A stretch of 30,917 nucleotides of DNA, from assembly GCA_036733985.1 (NCBI GenBank), contig DAIMZM010000016.1, forward strand, positions 1 to 30,917, written 5' to 3'. This document shows, in pieces, positions 23,385 to 30,339 of the stretch. Source of the stretch: DAIMZM01 sp036733985 (GTDB lineage Bacteria; Bacillota; Dehalobacteriia; UBA4068). Within the stretch, counting starts at the first letter, position 1, and every line of letters starts with the position of its first letter. A program made the position numbers and the translations under genes. The notes under the pieces are model-generated. The model was given only the letters and a program-made list of their open reading frames with translations, was not told where the DNA came from and searched no databases.

Positions 23385-24362
23385 CTAGTATTTGACAAGT
23401 TCCTCCGCGGCAGCGATAATAGAGGCCTTATTGATATAGAAGGCGTCCACCAGAACCGGTGAAAAGGGCACCGGGGCGAAAGGCGAAGCCAGCAGCCTGG
23501 CCGGGGCGTCCAGGTATTCCAGGGCTTCCTGGGCCACCGTGGCAATGATCTCGCTGCCAAAGCCGCCTTGCTTAACCGCTTCCTGGGCCACCAGCAGGCG
23601 ATGGGTCTTCTTCACGGATGCCAGCACGGTCTCCTTGTCCCAGGGCGACAGGGTGCGTAAATCGATCACTTCGGCGCTGATGCCTCTATCCGCCAGGGAA
23701 GCGGCGGCTTTTTCCAGATGGGGCATGGCAAAGGACCAGCCCACCATGGTCAGATCCGTGCCTTCCCGCCGGATTTTGGCCTGGCCGAAGGGGATCCGGT
23801 ATTCTTCTTCCGGCACATCGTCCTTCAGGGAGTAGAGCATGCTGTGTTCCAGGAAGATCACCGGGTTGGGGTCGTCGATGGCCGAGAGCAGCAAGCCCTT
23901 GGCGTCATAAGCATTGGCGGGCATCACGACCTTCAGGCCGGGGATATGGGCGAACAGGGCCTCCAGGGCCTGGGAATGCTGGGCCGCCCCATTGCCGCCG
24001 CCGGTATTGGCCGCCCGCAGCACAAAGGGCAGGTTGATGCGGCCGCCGAACATATAGTGCATTTTCGCCGCCTGGTTGATGATGATATCAAAGGCCACGG
24101 CAGTGAAGTCAGTTTCCATGATCTCCACCACCGGCCGCATGCCCACAGCGGAACCGCCCACGCCGATGCCGACGATGGCGCCTTCGGACAGGGGGGTATC
24201 CCGCACCCGTTCCGGGCCGAATTCATCGTAGAGGCCCTGGGTCACGGCAAAGCAGCCGTTCCAGATCCCCACGTCCTCGCCGGCGATGAAAATGCGTTCA
24301 TCACGGCGCATCGCTTGTTTCAGGGCCTCGTTTAACGCTTCACGGTAGGTAATCTCACGCAT
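23385..24362 (-). CDS. 2-oxoacid dehydrogenase E1 component, beta subunit
   Basis: A 325-residue transketolase-like beta subunit of a thiamine-diphosphate-dependent E1 (pyruvate/acetoin/branched-chain type). Visible marks are IFIAGEDVG (about 24-32), RVRDTPLSEGAIVGIGVG with the cofactor-activating Glu60, and the C-terminal domain with LVAQEAVKQGGFGSEI. I chose the ATG at 24362, preceded by GGAGAGGACAAC. The frame is open further upstream, but that part overlaps the E1-alpha stop region and lacks a ribosome binding site. The 16-base gap to E1-alpha fits a translationally linked heterotetramer pair. Confidence 0.94.
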   Translation of the reverse strand: MREITYREALNEALKQAMRRDERIFIAGEDVGIWNGCFAVTQGLYDEFGPERVRDTPLSEGAIVGIGVGGSAVGMRPVVEIMETDFTAVAFDIIINQAAKMHYMFGGRINLPFVLRAANTGGGNGAAQHSQALEALFAHIPGLKVVMPANAYDAKGLLLSAIDDPNPVIFLEHSMLYSLKDDVPEEEYRIPFGQAKIRREGTDLTMVGWSFAMPHLEKAAASLADRGISAEVIDLRTLSPWDKETVLASVKKTHRLLVAQEAVKQGGFGSEIIATVAQEALEYLDAPARLLASPFAPVPFSPVLVDAFYINKASIIAAAEELVKY

Positions 24363-24378
24363 GTTGTCCTCTCCTTTG

Positions 24379-25344
24379 CTATTCAGCGTATACCAGGGTA
24401 TCCACCTGGTCGGCGGCGGGATAAGGCGAGCTTTCACCGAATTTCACCGCTTCGTCGATCTCTTGGCCCACCGCTGCCTCAATGGCGTCCAGTTCTTCCC
24501 CGCCGGCCAGGTTCTCCGCCAACAGATGGGCGCGGAATTTGGCGATGGGGTCTTTTTTCATCCAGGCCGCCACTTCTTCCTCAGTGCGGTAATAATGGGT
24601 GGGATCGCCCTCGGAATGGCCGCGCCAGCGATAGGTGACGCATTCGATCAGGGAGGGGCCTTCGCCGGAGCGGGCCCGGGCCACCGCGGTTGCCACCGCT
24701 TCCTGCACGGCCAGCACATCATTGCCGTCCACAGTCAGGCCGGGGATGCCGTAGCCCTGGGCCCGCTGGGACAGATGGGCCACATTGAACTGCCGCCGGT
24801 TGCAGGTGGAAATGGCGGTGCCGTTGTTTTCGTTCACATAAACCACCGGCAAATTCCAGGTGGAGGAGAGGTTCATGGATTCGTGGAAAGCGCCCTGGGA
24901 GGAGGCGCCGTCGCCGAAAAAGCAGACCACCACCTGGTCGCTGCCCTTGTATTTCAGGCCGGCGCCGGCGCCGGCGGCGATTTCCAGGCCGCCGCCGACA
25001 ATGCCGTTGGCGCCCAGGATGCCCAGATCCCCGTCGGCGATATGCATGGAACCGCCCTTGCCAAAGCAATAGCCGGTGTTCTTGCCATACAGTTCCGCCA
25101 TCATCTTCTTCACATCCGCGCCTTTGGCAATGACATGGCCATGGCCCCGGTGGGTGCTGGTAATGAAGTCGTCGTTGCGCAGATTGGCGCAAACGCCGGC
25201 AGCCACCGCTTCCTCGCCGATATACAGGTGCAGGAAACCAGGCAATTTACCGTGGGAGGAAAGCAATACGCATCTTTCCTCAAACTGCCTGATCGTAACC
25301 ATTGTTCTAAACATTTTGAGCAGCTTGTCTTTTCCCAGCGTCAT
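24379..25344 (-). CDS. 2-oxoacid dehydrogenase E1 component, alpha subunit
   Basis: A 321-residue E1 alpha subunit. The thiamine-diphosphate motif begins with GDG at 144-146 (CFFGDGASSQGAFHESMN) and ends with the Asn pair near 171-174 (VYVNENNGTAIS). The conserved GFLHLYIGEEAVAAG (about 36-50), THRGHGH and GKGGSMHIAD (96-104) are typical of acetoin- and pyruvate-type E1 enzymes, as is YRWRGHSEGD. The ATG at 25344 has GGAGG 8 bases upstream; an in-frame ATG five codons earlier has none. It decarboxylates a 2-oxoacid, or cleaves acetoin, and passes the acyl unit to E2. The complete complex is encoded in this array. Confidence 0.94.
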   Translation of the reverse strand: MTLGKDKLLKMFRTMVTIRQFEERCVLLSSHGKLPGFLHLYIGEEAVAAGVCANLRNDDFITSTHRGHGHVIAKGADVKKMMAELYGKNTGYCFGKGGSMHIADGDLGILGANGIVGGGLEIAAGAGAGLKYKGSDQVVVCFFGDGASSQGAFHESMNLSSTWNLPVVYVNENNGTAISTCNRRQFNVAHLSQRAQGYGIPGLTVDGNDVLAVQEAVATAVARARSGEGPSLIECVTYRWRGHSEGDPTHYYRTEEEVAAWMKKDPIAKFRAHLLAENLAGGEELDAIEAAVGQEIDEAVKFGESSPYPAADQVDTLVYAE

Positions 25345-25423
25345 GTTATCGTCCTCCATACTATCTATTTACAGACTTTGGTTTACAGGCTTCGTCTTGC
25401 CGCGCCGCGGAGGCGGGGCCCCC

Positions 25424-26218
25424 TTACTGCATATAGGAGCCGCCGTTGACATTGATCACCTGGCCCACGATGAAATCAGCCAGGGGCGAGGTCAGGTAGA
25501 GGCACATATTGGAGATATCCTCCACGGTGCCGATATGACCCAGGGGGATGGCCTTGACCGCCTGCCGGTGGAATTCCTCCACGCTGATCCCTTCGATAGC
25601 CGCGCCCTGCTCATAGCAAAGGTCCAGCATATCGGTGCGGTGATCCCCGGGGGCGATGCCGTTGACATTGATCCCGTGGGGGGCCAGGGCCGCGCCCGCT
25701 GTTTGGGTCAGATTGACGATGGCGCTCTTGCAGGCGCAATAACCGGCAGAGTAGATCCAGGGCCGTTTGCCGCCGATGGACGACATATTGACGATTTTGC
25801 CGGGGATACCGTCGGCGATCATGGTCTTGGCCGCCTCGATGGTGCAGAAGAAAGAGCCTTTTACCATCACCTTGTACATCAGATCCAAATCTTCCGCCTT
25901 GGTCTCCAGGAATTTGCTGACCCGCATCACCCCGGCATTGTTGATCAGGATATGGATGGCGCCGAATTCCTGGTGGGCCGCGGCCACCATCGCCTGCACC
26001 TGCTGCTGATCGGAGACGTCGCAGCGGTAGGGCAGGACCCTTTTGGCGCCGGCGTCCAGCAAGGGCTGGGCCAGCGCGCCGATAGTCTCCAACGGGCAAA
26101 TATCCACCAGAACCAGATTAGCCTTTTCCGCCGCGTAAGCCTTGGCAATGGCAAAGCCGATGCCTTTGCTGTTGCCGCAGCCGGTAATGATCACAGTTTT
26201 GTCTTCCAGGCCAAACAT
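25424..26218 (-). CDS. Short-chain dehydrogenase/reductase (SDR)
   Basis: A 264-residue classical SDR. The nucleotide-binding motif TGCGNSKGIG is at residues 12-21, Asp39 at the end of the second strand (LVLVDI) favours NAD(H), and NNAG is at 93-96. Catalytic Ser147, Tyr160 and Lys164 (YCACK) are present. The C-terminal part ends with the usual GQVINVNGGSYM. The ATG at 26218 follows AAGGGGGTGCCCT. It sits between the PLP enzyme and E1-alpha, so oxidation of a hydroxyl to a keto group before cleavage is a reasonable guess, comparable to 3-oxoacyl-ACP-reductase-like SDRs in catabolic operons. Confidence 0.93.
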   Translation of the reverse strand: MFGLEDKTVIITGCGNSKGIGFAIAKAYAAEKANLVLVDICPLETIGALAQPLLDAGAKRVLPYRCDVSDQQQVQAMVAAAHQEFGAIHILINNAGVMRVSKFLETKAEDLDLMYKVMVKGSFFCTIEAAKTMIADGIPGKIVNMSSIGGKRPWIYSAGYCACKSAIVNLTQTAGAALAPHGINVNGIAPGDHRTDMLDLCYEQGAAIEGISVEEFHRQAVKAIPLGHIGTVEDISNMCLYLTSPLADFIVGQVINVNGGSYMQ

Positions 26219-26245
26219 AGGGCACCCCCTTGATTGATTTATCTG

Positions 26246-26274
26246 ATAGCAGGCTGCGCCGGGCAGCCCGCTAT
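26246..26274 (-). repeat. Intercistronic hairpin after the PLP-enzyme gene
   Basis: A 12-bp stem (26246-26257 with 26263-26274, one G-U pair) and 5-base loop lie just downstream of the PLP-enzyme stop. No T tract follows, so a processing or stabilising role is more likely than termination. Confidence 0.5.
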
Positions 26275-26284
26275 TATTCAGCGT

Positions 26285-27751
26285 TTACAGCTGCTGCAGC
26301 AGGCCGGTGGCGTCGTTGAAGGCGTCGATCAGGGCGTCGATCTCCGCCGCCTGGGCATGGATGCCGCCCCAGTAATTGTCATGGTCATACCATTGGGCAT
26401 TCAGTTCAGCCAGTTCCCGCCCCTGCTGCTCGATCCAGGTATAGTATTTCAGATTATGGATGCGTTTCTTCTCCACATAGCTCAGTTCCAGCAGGGAATC
26501 GGTGCGCTGGCCCAGCAGATGCTTGTGATGGGCGACAGCCGCCGCCTTATCGCTATAGGCGCCCTGGGCTGCTTCCAGCTCTTCCAGGCGGCTGCCGTAC
26601 ATCTCGGCGCTGTCCGTGAGCACCGTGGCCACCACGTCGTTCTCCGTCAGCTCATAGTACTTGGCGAACTTGATGCAGCACAGCATATTGGCAATACCGG
26701 AAATGCCCAGCAGGGAGAGCTGCTTCACCGTTTCTTCCGGCACGCCCGCTTCCTTGATCAGGTACTGCTGGCCGATCTCGGTATTGAACAGGCGGAGCAG
26801 GTTCTGGGAATCTTCGTCGTCAATGGCGATGACCATGTCGGTATTTTTCACATTATGGACCCAGGGCACATGCTTGTCGCCGATGCCCTCGATACGGTGG
26901 CCGCCGAAGCCGTTATTGAGCAGGGTGGGGCATTGCAGGGCTTCACCCACGGCCAGCTTGGCCTGGGGATAGATCTGCTTCAAATAATCGCCGGAGGCGG
27001 TGGTGCCGGCGGAACCGCTGGTAAAGCACATACCGGCGAATTGGCCCCCCGCTTCCCGCACCGCTTCCTCAATAGCCGGGCCGGTAACCGTATAATGCCA
27101 CAGATGATTGCCCATTTCCTCAAACTGGTTGAAAATCACCACATCGTCCCGGGTGATCCGCAGTTCCCAGGTTTTGTCGAAGATCTCTTTCACATTGGAT
27201 TCGCAGCCCGGGGTAGCGATGACTTCGCCGGCGATCTTAGACAGCCACTCAAAGCGCTCTTTGCTCATTTCCGCCGGCAGGATGGCAATGCTGTCGCAGG
27301 ACAGGAGCTTGGAGTTGAAAGCGCCGCCCCGGCAATAATTGCCGGTGGAGGGCCAGACCGCTTTATGGAAGGTGGGGTCGAACTGGCCGGTGACCAGGCG
27401 GGGCGCCAGGCAGCCAAAAGAAGCGCCCACCTTGTGGCAGCCGGTGGGGAACCATTTGCCCACCAGGGCCACGATCTTACAGGGCACACCGGTCAACTGG
27501 GAAGGCAGGACCAGATAATTCACCTTGCCGAAGCCGCCGCCGAAGGCTTTGGGCTCGTTCTTCCAGTTGATGCGGAATAAGTTGAGGGAATTGATATCCC
27601 CCGGACCCACCTCCGCCAGCTGCTTTTGGATCTTCTCCGGGATCAGTTCCGGATTTGCCATCTGCTTCAAGGTGGGAATGATCAGGTTGTTTTCCTGGGC
27701 CCGGGCCACAGCCCGGGCTAAAACAGCTTCATTCCTGGTTAAGTCGATCAT
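26285..27751 (-). CDS. PLP-dependent fold-type II enzyme (lyase-like), 488 aa
   Basis: A 488-residue member of the cysteine synthase/threonine dehydratase fold. The probable cofactor lysine is Lys107 (GCHKVGASFG). STGNYCRGGAF (135-145) corresponds to the SxGN substrate loop, and SGSAGTTASG (245-254) to the glycine-rich phosphate-binding loop. The protein is about 150 residues longer than O-acetylserine sulfhydrylase; the extra C-terminal part (about 370-488) is helical and charged, with VEKKRIHNLKYYTW and HDNYWGGIHAQ. The ATG at 27751 follows AGGGGGTTTTATCA. Fold-type II enzymes mainly do beta-elimination or replacement and deamination to 2-oxoacids. With a 2-oxoacid dehydrogenase in the same array, an ammonia-lyase role is likely. 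I cannot name the substrate. Confidence 0.85.
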   Translation of the reverse strand: MIDLTRNEAVLARAVARAQENNLIIPTLKQMANPELIPEKIQKQLAEVGPGDINSLNLFRINWKNEPKAFGGGFGKVNYLVLPSQLTGVPCKIVALVGKWFPTGCHKVGASFGCLAPRLVTGQFDPTFHKAVWPSTGNYCRGGAFNSKLLSCDSIAILPAEMSKERFEWLSKIAGEVIATPGCESNVKEIFDKTWELRITRDDVVIFNQFEEMGNHLWHYTVTGPAIEEAVREAGGQFAGMCFTSGSAGTTASGDYLKQIYPQAKLAVGEALQCPTLLNNGFGGHRIEGIGDKHVPWVHNVKNTDMVIAIDDEDSQNLLRLFNTEIGQQYLIKEAGVPEETVKQLSLLGISGIANMLCCIKFAKYYELTENDVVATVLTDSAEMYGSRLEELEAAQGAYSDKAAAVAHHKHLLGQRTDSLLELSYVEKKRIHNLKYYTWIEQQGRELAELNAQWYDHDNYWGGIHAQAAEIDALIDAFNDATGLLQQL

Positions 27752-27830
27752 TGATAAAACCCCCTGATATAGTGGTCAATGGTGATACCCTTGCGTAATC
27801 AATAACAGGAAAAGCAGGCGCGCCCGGCGG

Positions 27831-29237
27831 CTATTTGGTCCGGGGCAGGGCATGGATAGCCAGGCCGTGGCTGTCCTCCGCCGCCTCCAGCACCGCCTCC
27901 ACAAAGGTGGGATGGGGATGGATCACCCTGGCGATCTGCTCCACGGTCAGGCCGTTGGCCACAGCCAGGGCCAGTTCAGCGATAATATCCGTAGCCCGCT
28001 GGCAGACCAGCTGCGCCCCCAGGACCCGGCGGCTGGCAGCGTCGAAGACGATGCGGATAAAACCGTCCGTATCCCCTTCCACAATGGATTTGCCGTTGCC
28101 GTACATCTGGAAGCTGCCCCATTGGGCGTCAAAGCCCTGGCTGACAGCCTCCGCCCGGGTCAGGCCCACCGTGGCCACCTCCGGCTTGGTATAGAGGCAG
28201 GCGGGAACCACGTCCAGCTGCTGGTCATGGGAGCCGCTGAGGATGACCTGCACCGCTGCCAGGCCCTGGGCCGCGGCCACATGGGCCAGCTGGATATTGC
28301 CCGCCACCACGTCGCCGATGGCGTAGACCCCCGGCAGATTGGTGCGCAGATTTTCATCCACCACAATACCCCGCCGCTCCAGGGCGATACCGGCTTCTTC
28401 CAGGCCCAGGCCTTCGGTATTGGCGACCCGGCCAATGCTGATCAGGACCCGGTCGCCCTCGAACACCTGCTGCTCGCCATTGATCCGGCAGCCGACCCGG
28501 ACCGAGCCGATCACTTTCTTCACCCCGTCCACGCCGGCGTTGACATGGATGGCCACGCCTTGCTGGGCCAGGCGGCCGGCTACTGCTTTGGCAATATCCG
28601 CTTCCATTTGCGGCAGGATCTGGCCCGCGCCTTCCAGGATGGTCACCTTGCTGCCAAAGGCGGAAAAGGCGGTGGCGAATTCCACGCCGATCACGCCGCC
28701 GCCGATGATCACCAGGCGTTCCGGCAGCTTATCCAGGGCCAGCAACCCGTCGCTGGTAACCACCCCGGGCTGGCCCGCGTCCACAAAGGGCAGCATCGCC
28801 GGCCGGGAGCCGGTGGCAATGATGATATGTTCGCAGGTATAGACCTGCTCGCCGTCTTTGGCCGCCACCGCTACTTTGCCGCTGCCCAGCAGCCGCCCTT
28901 GCCCCCGGAGTATGGTCACGCCGTTAGCTTTCAGCAGCCCTTCCACATTGCCGCGGAGATAAGCCACCGTATCATCCTTATATTGAGACAGGGCGGCAAA
29001 ATCCACTTCCGCACCGCTGAGCTTCAGGCCGCAAGCAGCCAAATCCTGGCTTTCCCGTAAGCCCTGGGCCCCGTGGAGCAGGGCCTTGGTAGGAATGCAG
29101 CCCCGGTTCAGGCAAGTGCCGCCAATATCCTGCTGCTCCACCAGGGCTGTGCGTAAACCGCATTGCGCGCCCCTGATCGCCGCGCTGTAGCCGCCGGGGC
29201 CCCCGCCGATGACCAGCAGCTGATAATCAACTTCCAT
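27831..29237 (-). CDS. lpdA: Dihydrolipoyl dehydrogenase (E3)
   Basis: A 468-residue flavoprotein disulfide reductase. The FAD motif GGGPGG is at 11-16, the redox-active disulfide is Cys42/Cys47 (GGTCLNRGCIPT), and the NAD-binding motif IGGGVIGVEFA lies near residues 177-187. The second FAD contact YAIGDVV is present, and the C-terminal base pair His/Glu is in HPHPTFVEAV. The ATG at 29237 follows AGGGGGCGCTAATT. It reoxidises the lipoyl group of E2 and produces NADH. It is the first gene of the long array, directly downstream of the operator-like site 29340-29354, and 79 bases ahead of the PLP-enzyme gene. Confidence 0.95.
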   Translation of the reverse strand: MEVDYQLLVIGGGPGGYSAAIRGAQCGLRTALVEQQDIGGTCLNRGCIPTKALLHGAQGLRESQDLAACGLKLSGAEVDFAALSQYKDDTVAYLRGNVEGLLKANGVTILRGQGRLLGSGKVAVAAKDGEQVYTCEHIIIATGSRPAMLPFVDAGQPGVVTSDGLLALDKLPERLVIIGGGVIGVEFATAFSAFGSKVTILEGAGQILPQMEADIAKAVAGRLAQQGVAIHVNAGVDGVKKVIGSVRVGCRINGEQQVFEGDRVLISIGRVANTEGLGLEEAGIALERRGIVVDENLRTNLPGVYAIGDVVAGNIQLAHVAAAQGLAAVQVILSGSHDQQLDVVPACLYTKPEVATVGLTRAEAVSQGFDAQWGSFQMYGNGKSIVEGDTDGFIRIVFDAASRRVLGAQLVCQRATDIIAELALAVANGLTVEQIARVIHPHPTFVEAVLEAAEDSHGLAIHALPRTK

Positions 29238-29339
29238 AATTAGCGCCCCCTATTTTAGTTAACCCGCTTTTATTTGCTGCCGCCGCGCCTGGGAAAATAG
29301 CCGCGGTTTTCAGCTTTCAACAATCAGACAATTGCTTAT

Positions 29340-29354
29340 TGTTAACTGTTTACA
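29340..29354. promoter_or_regulatory. Operator-like palindrome TGTTAACTGTTTACA upstream of the array
   Basis: Two 7-base arms around one base, matching in six of seven positions and sharing the left arm with the other two sites in this window. It lies about 100 bases upstream of the E3 start, in the only non-coding stretch that could carry the promoter of the 22-kb array. A further GTTAAC half-site is at 29258-29263. No convincing -35/-10 pair was found. Inference: binding site of the GntR/FCD regulator. Confidence 0.5.
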
Positions 29355-29458
29355 TTAAAAACCAAAACCTTTACCCTGTCTGCCTTTGCCAACCGCCTTT
29401 GGCAGCCGCCCTCAGAAAGAGGGTCAATACTTGTCACAGAGCCCGGCGGCCTTTGCCT

Positions 29459-30178
29459 TCAGCCCCGGTTAAGGGATTGGATATGATCCTTCAGCGCTTG
29501 CTTGGCCGGCTCGATCTGACCGGCTTCCATATGATCCAAAAGGGTATAGTGGGCGTTCAGGGTTTTGTCCAGGTCAGCGGTTTTCTGCAGGTCATAGAAC
29601 ATGGCTAGGCGCAGTTGGAAAAGCATGCTGTAAAGGATGGTCTTCCGCCGTTTGCTTTTGGATTTGTCCCAAATATATTTATGAAAAGCTAAATTATGTT
29701 CGCTGAGCTCCAAGAGCTTGTCATGATCAGCGACGTCGCTTTTGGCGATATTGACCATATGGTCGGCCATATCCCGCAGGATGGAAAAATCCCGCTTGCT
29801 CAATTCCTCTTCCTCCACGAGGTTCTCGATAATGCTGTTTTCCAGCAGCAGGCGCAGGCCCAGGATCTCGATGAAGTCGCGTTCTTTGAAGTTGGCCACC
29901 TTGGCGCCCCGGCGGGGTTCGATGGTCACCACGCCTTTTTGCTCCAGGCTCTTGATGGCGTCCCGCACCGGGCCCCGGCTGATATGGAGTTTTTCCGCAA
30001 TGCGGCTTTCGATGAGCCGGTCGCCATACTTATAATGGCCTTTTAAGATCATAAACTCGATATACTCTTCAGCATATTCGGGCAGGGTTTTGCCTAAATC
30101 CGTATTCGTCAGCTTATAGTTATAAGCAAAATCATCCTTACCCCGCGCTTCCGCCCTATTCAAATTCTTTACCTCCAT
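29459..30178 (-). CDS. GntR-family transcriptional regulator, FCD subfamily
   Basis: A 239-residue regulator. The N-terminal winged helix-turn-helix (about 33-92) shows YGDRLIESRIAEKLHISRGPVRDAIKSLEQKGVV and the wing EPRRGAKVA. The C-terminal all-helical FCD domain (about 100-236) keeps the metal-binding His166 (LAFHKYIW), His210 (NAHYTLLDH) and His232 (LKDHIQS). Such regulators sense small carboxylates or related metabolites. I chose the ATG at 30178, with GGAGTCTGATA upstream. A TTG at 30163 behind GGAGG is an equally good alternative (234 aa). The frame extends to a TTG at 30235, but that would place the operator palindrome inside the gene. It is divergent from the cyclase gene and probably autoregulated. 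Confidence 0.92.
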   Translation of the reverse strand: MEVKNLNRAEARGKDDFAYNYKLTNTDLGKTLPEYAEEYIEFMILKGHYKYGDRLIESRIAEKLHISRGPVRDAIKSLEQKGVVTIEPRRGAKVANFKERDFIEILGLRLLLENSIIENLVEEEELSKRDFSILRDMADHMVNIAKSDVADHDKLLELSEHNLAFHKYIWDKSKSKRRKTILYSMLFQLRLAMFYDLQKTADLDKTLNAHYTLLDHMEAGQIEPAKQALKDHIQSLNRG

Positions 30179-30218
30179 TATCAGACTCCATGACACAGGC
30201 CCAATCAAAATTTGTATA

Positions 30219-30235
30219 TTGTTAACGGTTAACAA
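30219..30235. promoter_or_regulatory. Perfect operator palindrome TTGTTAACGGTTAACAA
   Basis: Two perfect 8-base arms around one central base, placed 41 bases upstream of the GntR start and in the divergent intergenic region shared with the cyclase gene. This is the standard position for a GntR-family autoregulatory operator. Closely related palindromes at 2777-2791 and 29340-29354 suggest a shared regulator. Confidence 0.65.
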
Positions 30236-30300
30236 CTTCTCTAAAATGCGCTATTTTCCTGCCGCTTCCGCAAAAAAAGATATACTTTTTTTTTCCTTTT

Positions 30301-30309
30301 TGATATAAT
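30301..30309 (+). promoter_or_regulatory. Extended -10 promoter of the cyclase gene
   Basis: TGATATAAT is a perfect extended -10 element (TG, one base, TATAAT at 30304-30309), 31 bases ahead of the ATG at 30340. The -35 region is AT-rich (T/A tracts at 30272-30300) without a consensus hexamer, which extended -10 promoters tolerate. Confidence 0.7.
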
Positions 30310-30339
30310 CACCCCAAACAGCCATAAGGAGCCAAAATC

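Noticed and set aside
26234..27580. 448-codon plus-strand open frame
   Set aside because: Antisense shadow of the PLP-enzyme gene; composition is typical of reversed GC-rich coding sequence.
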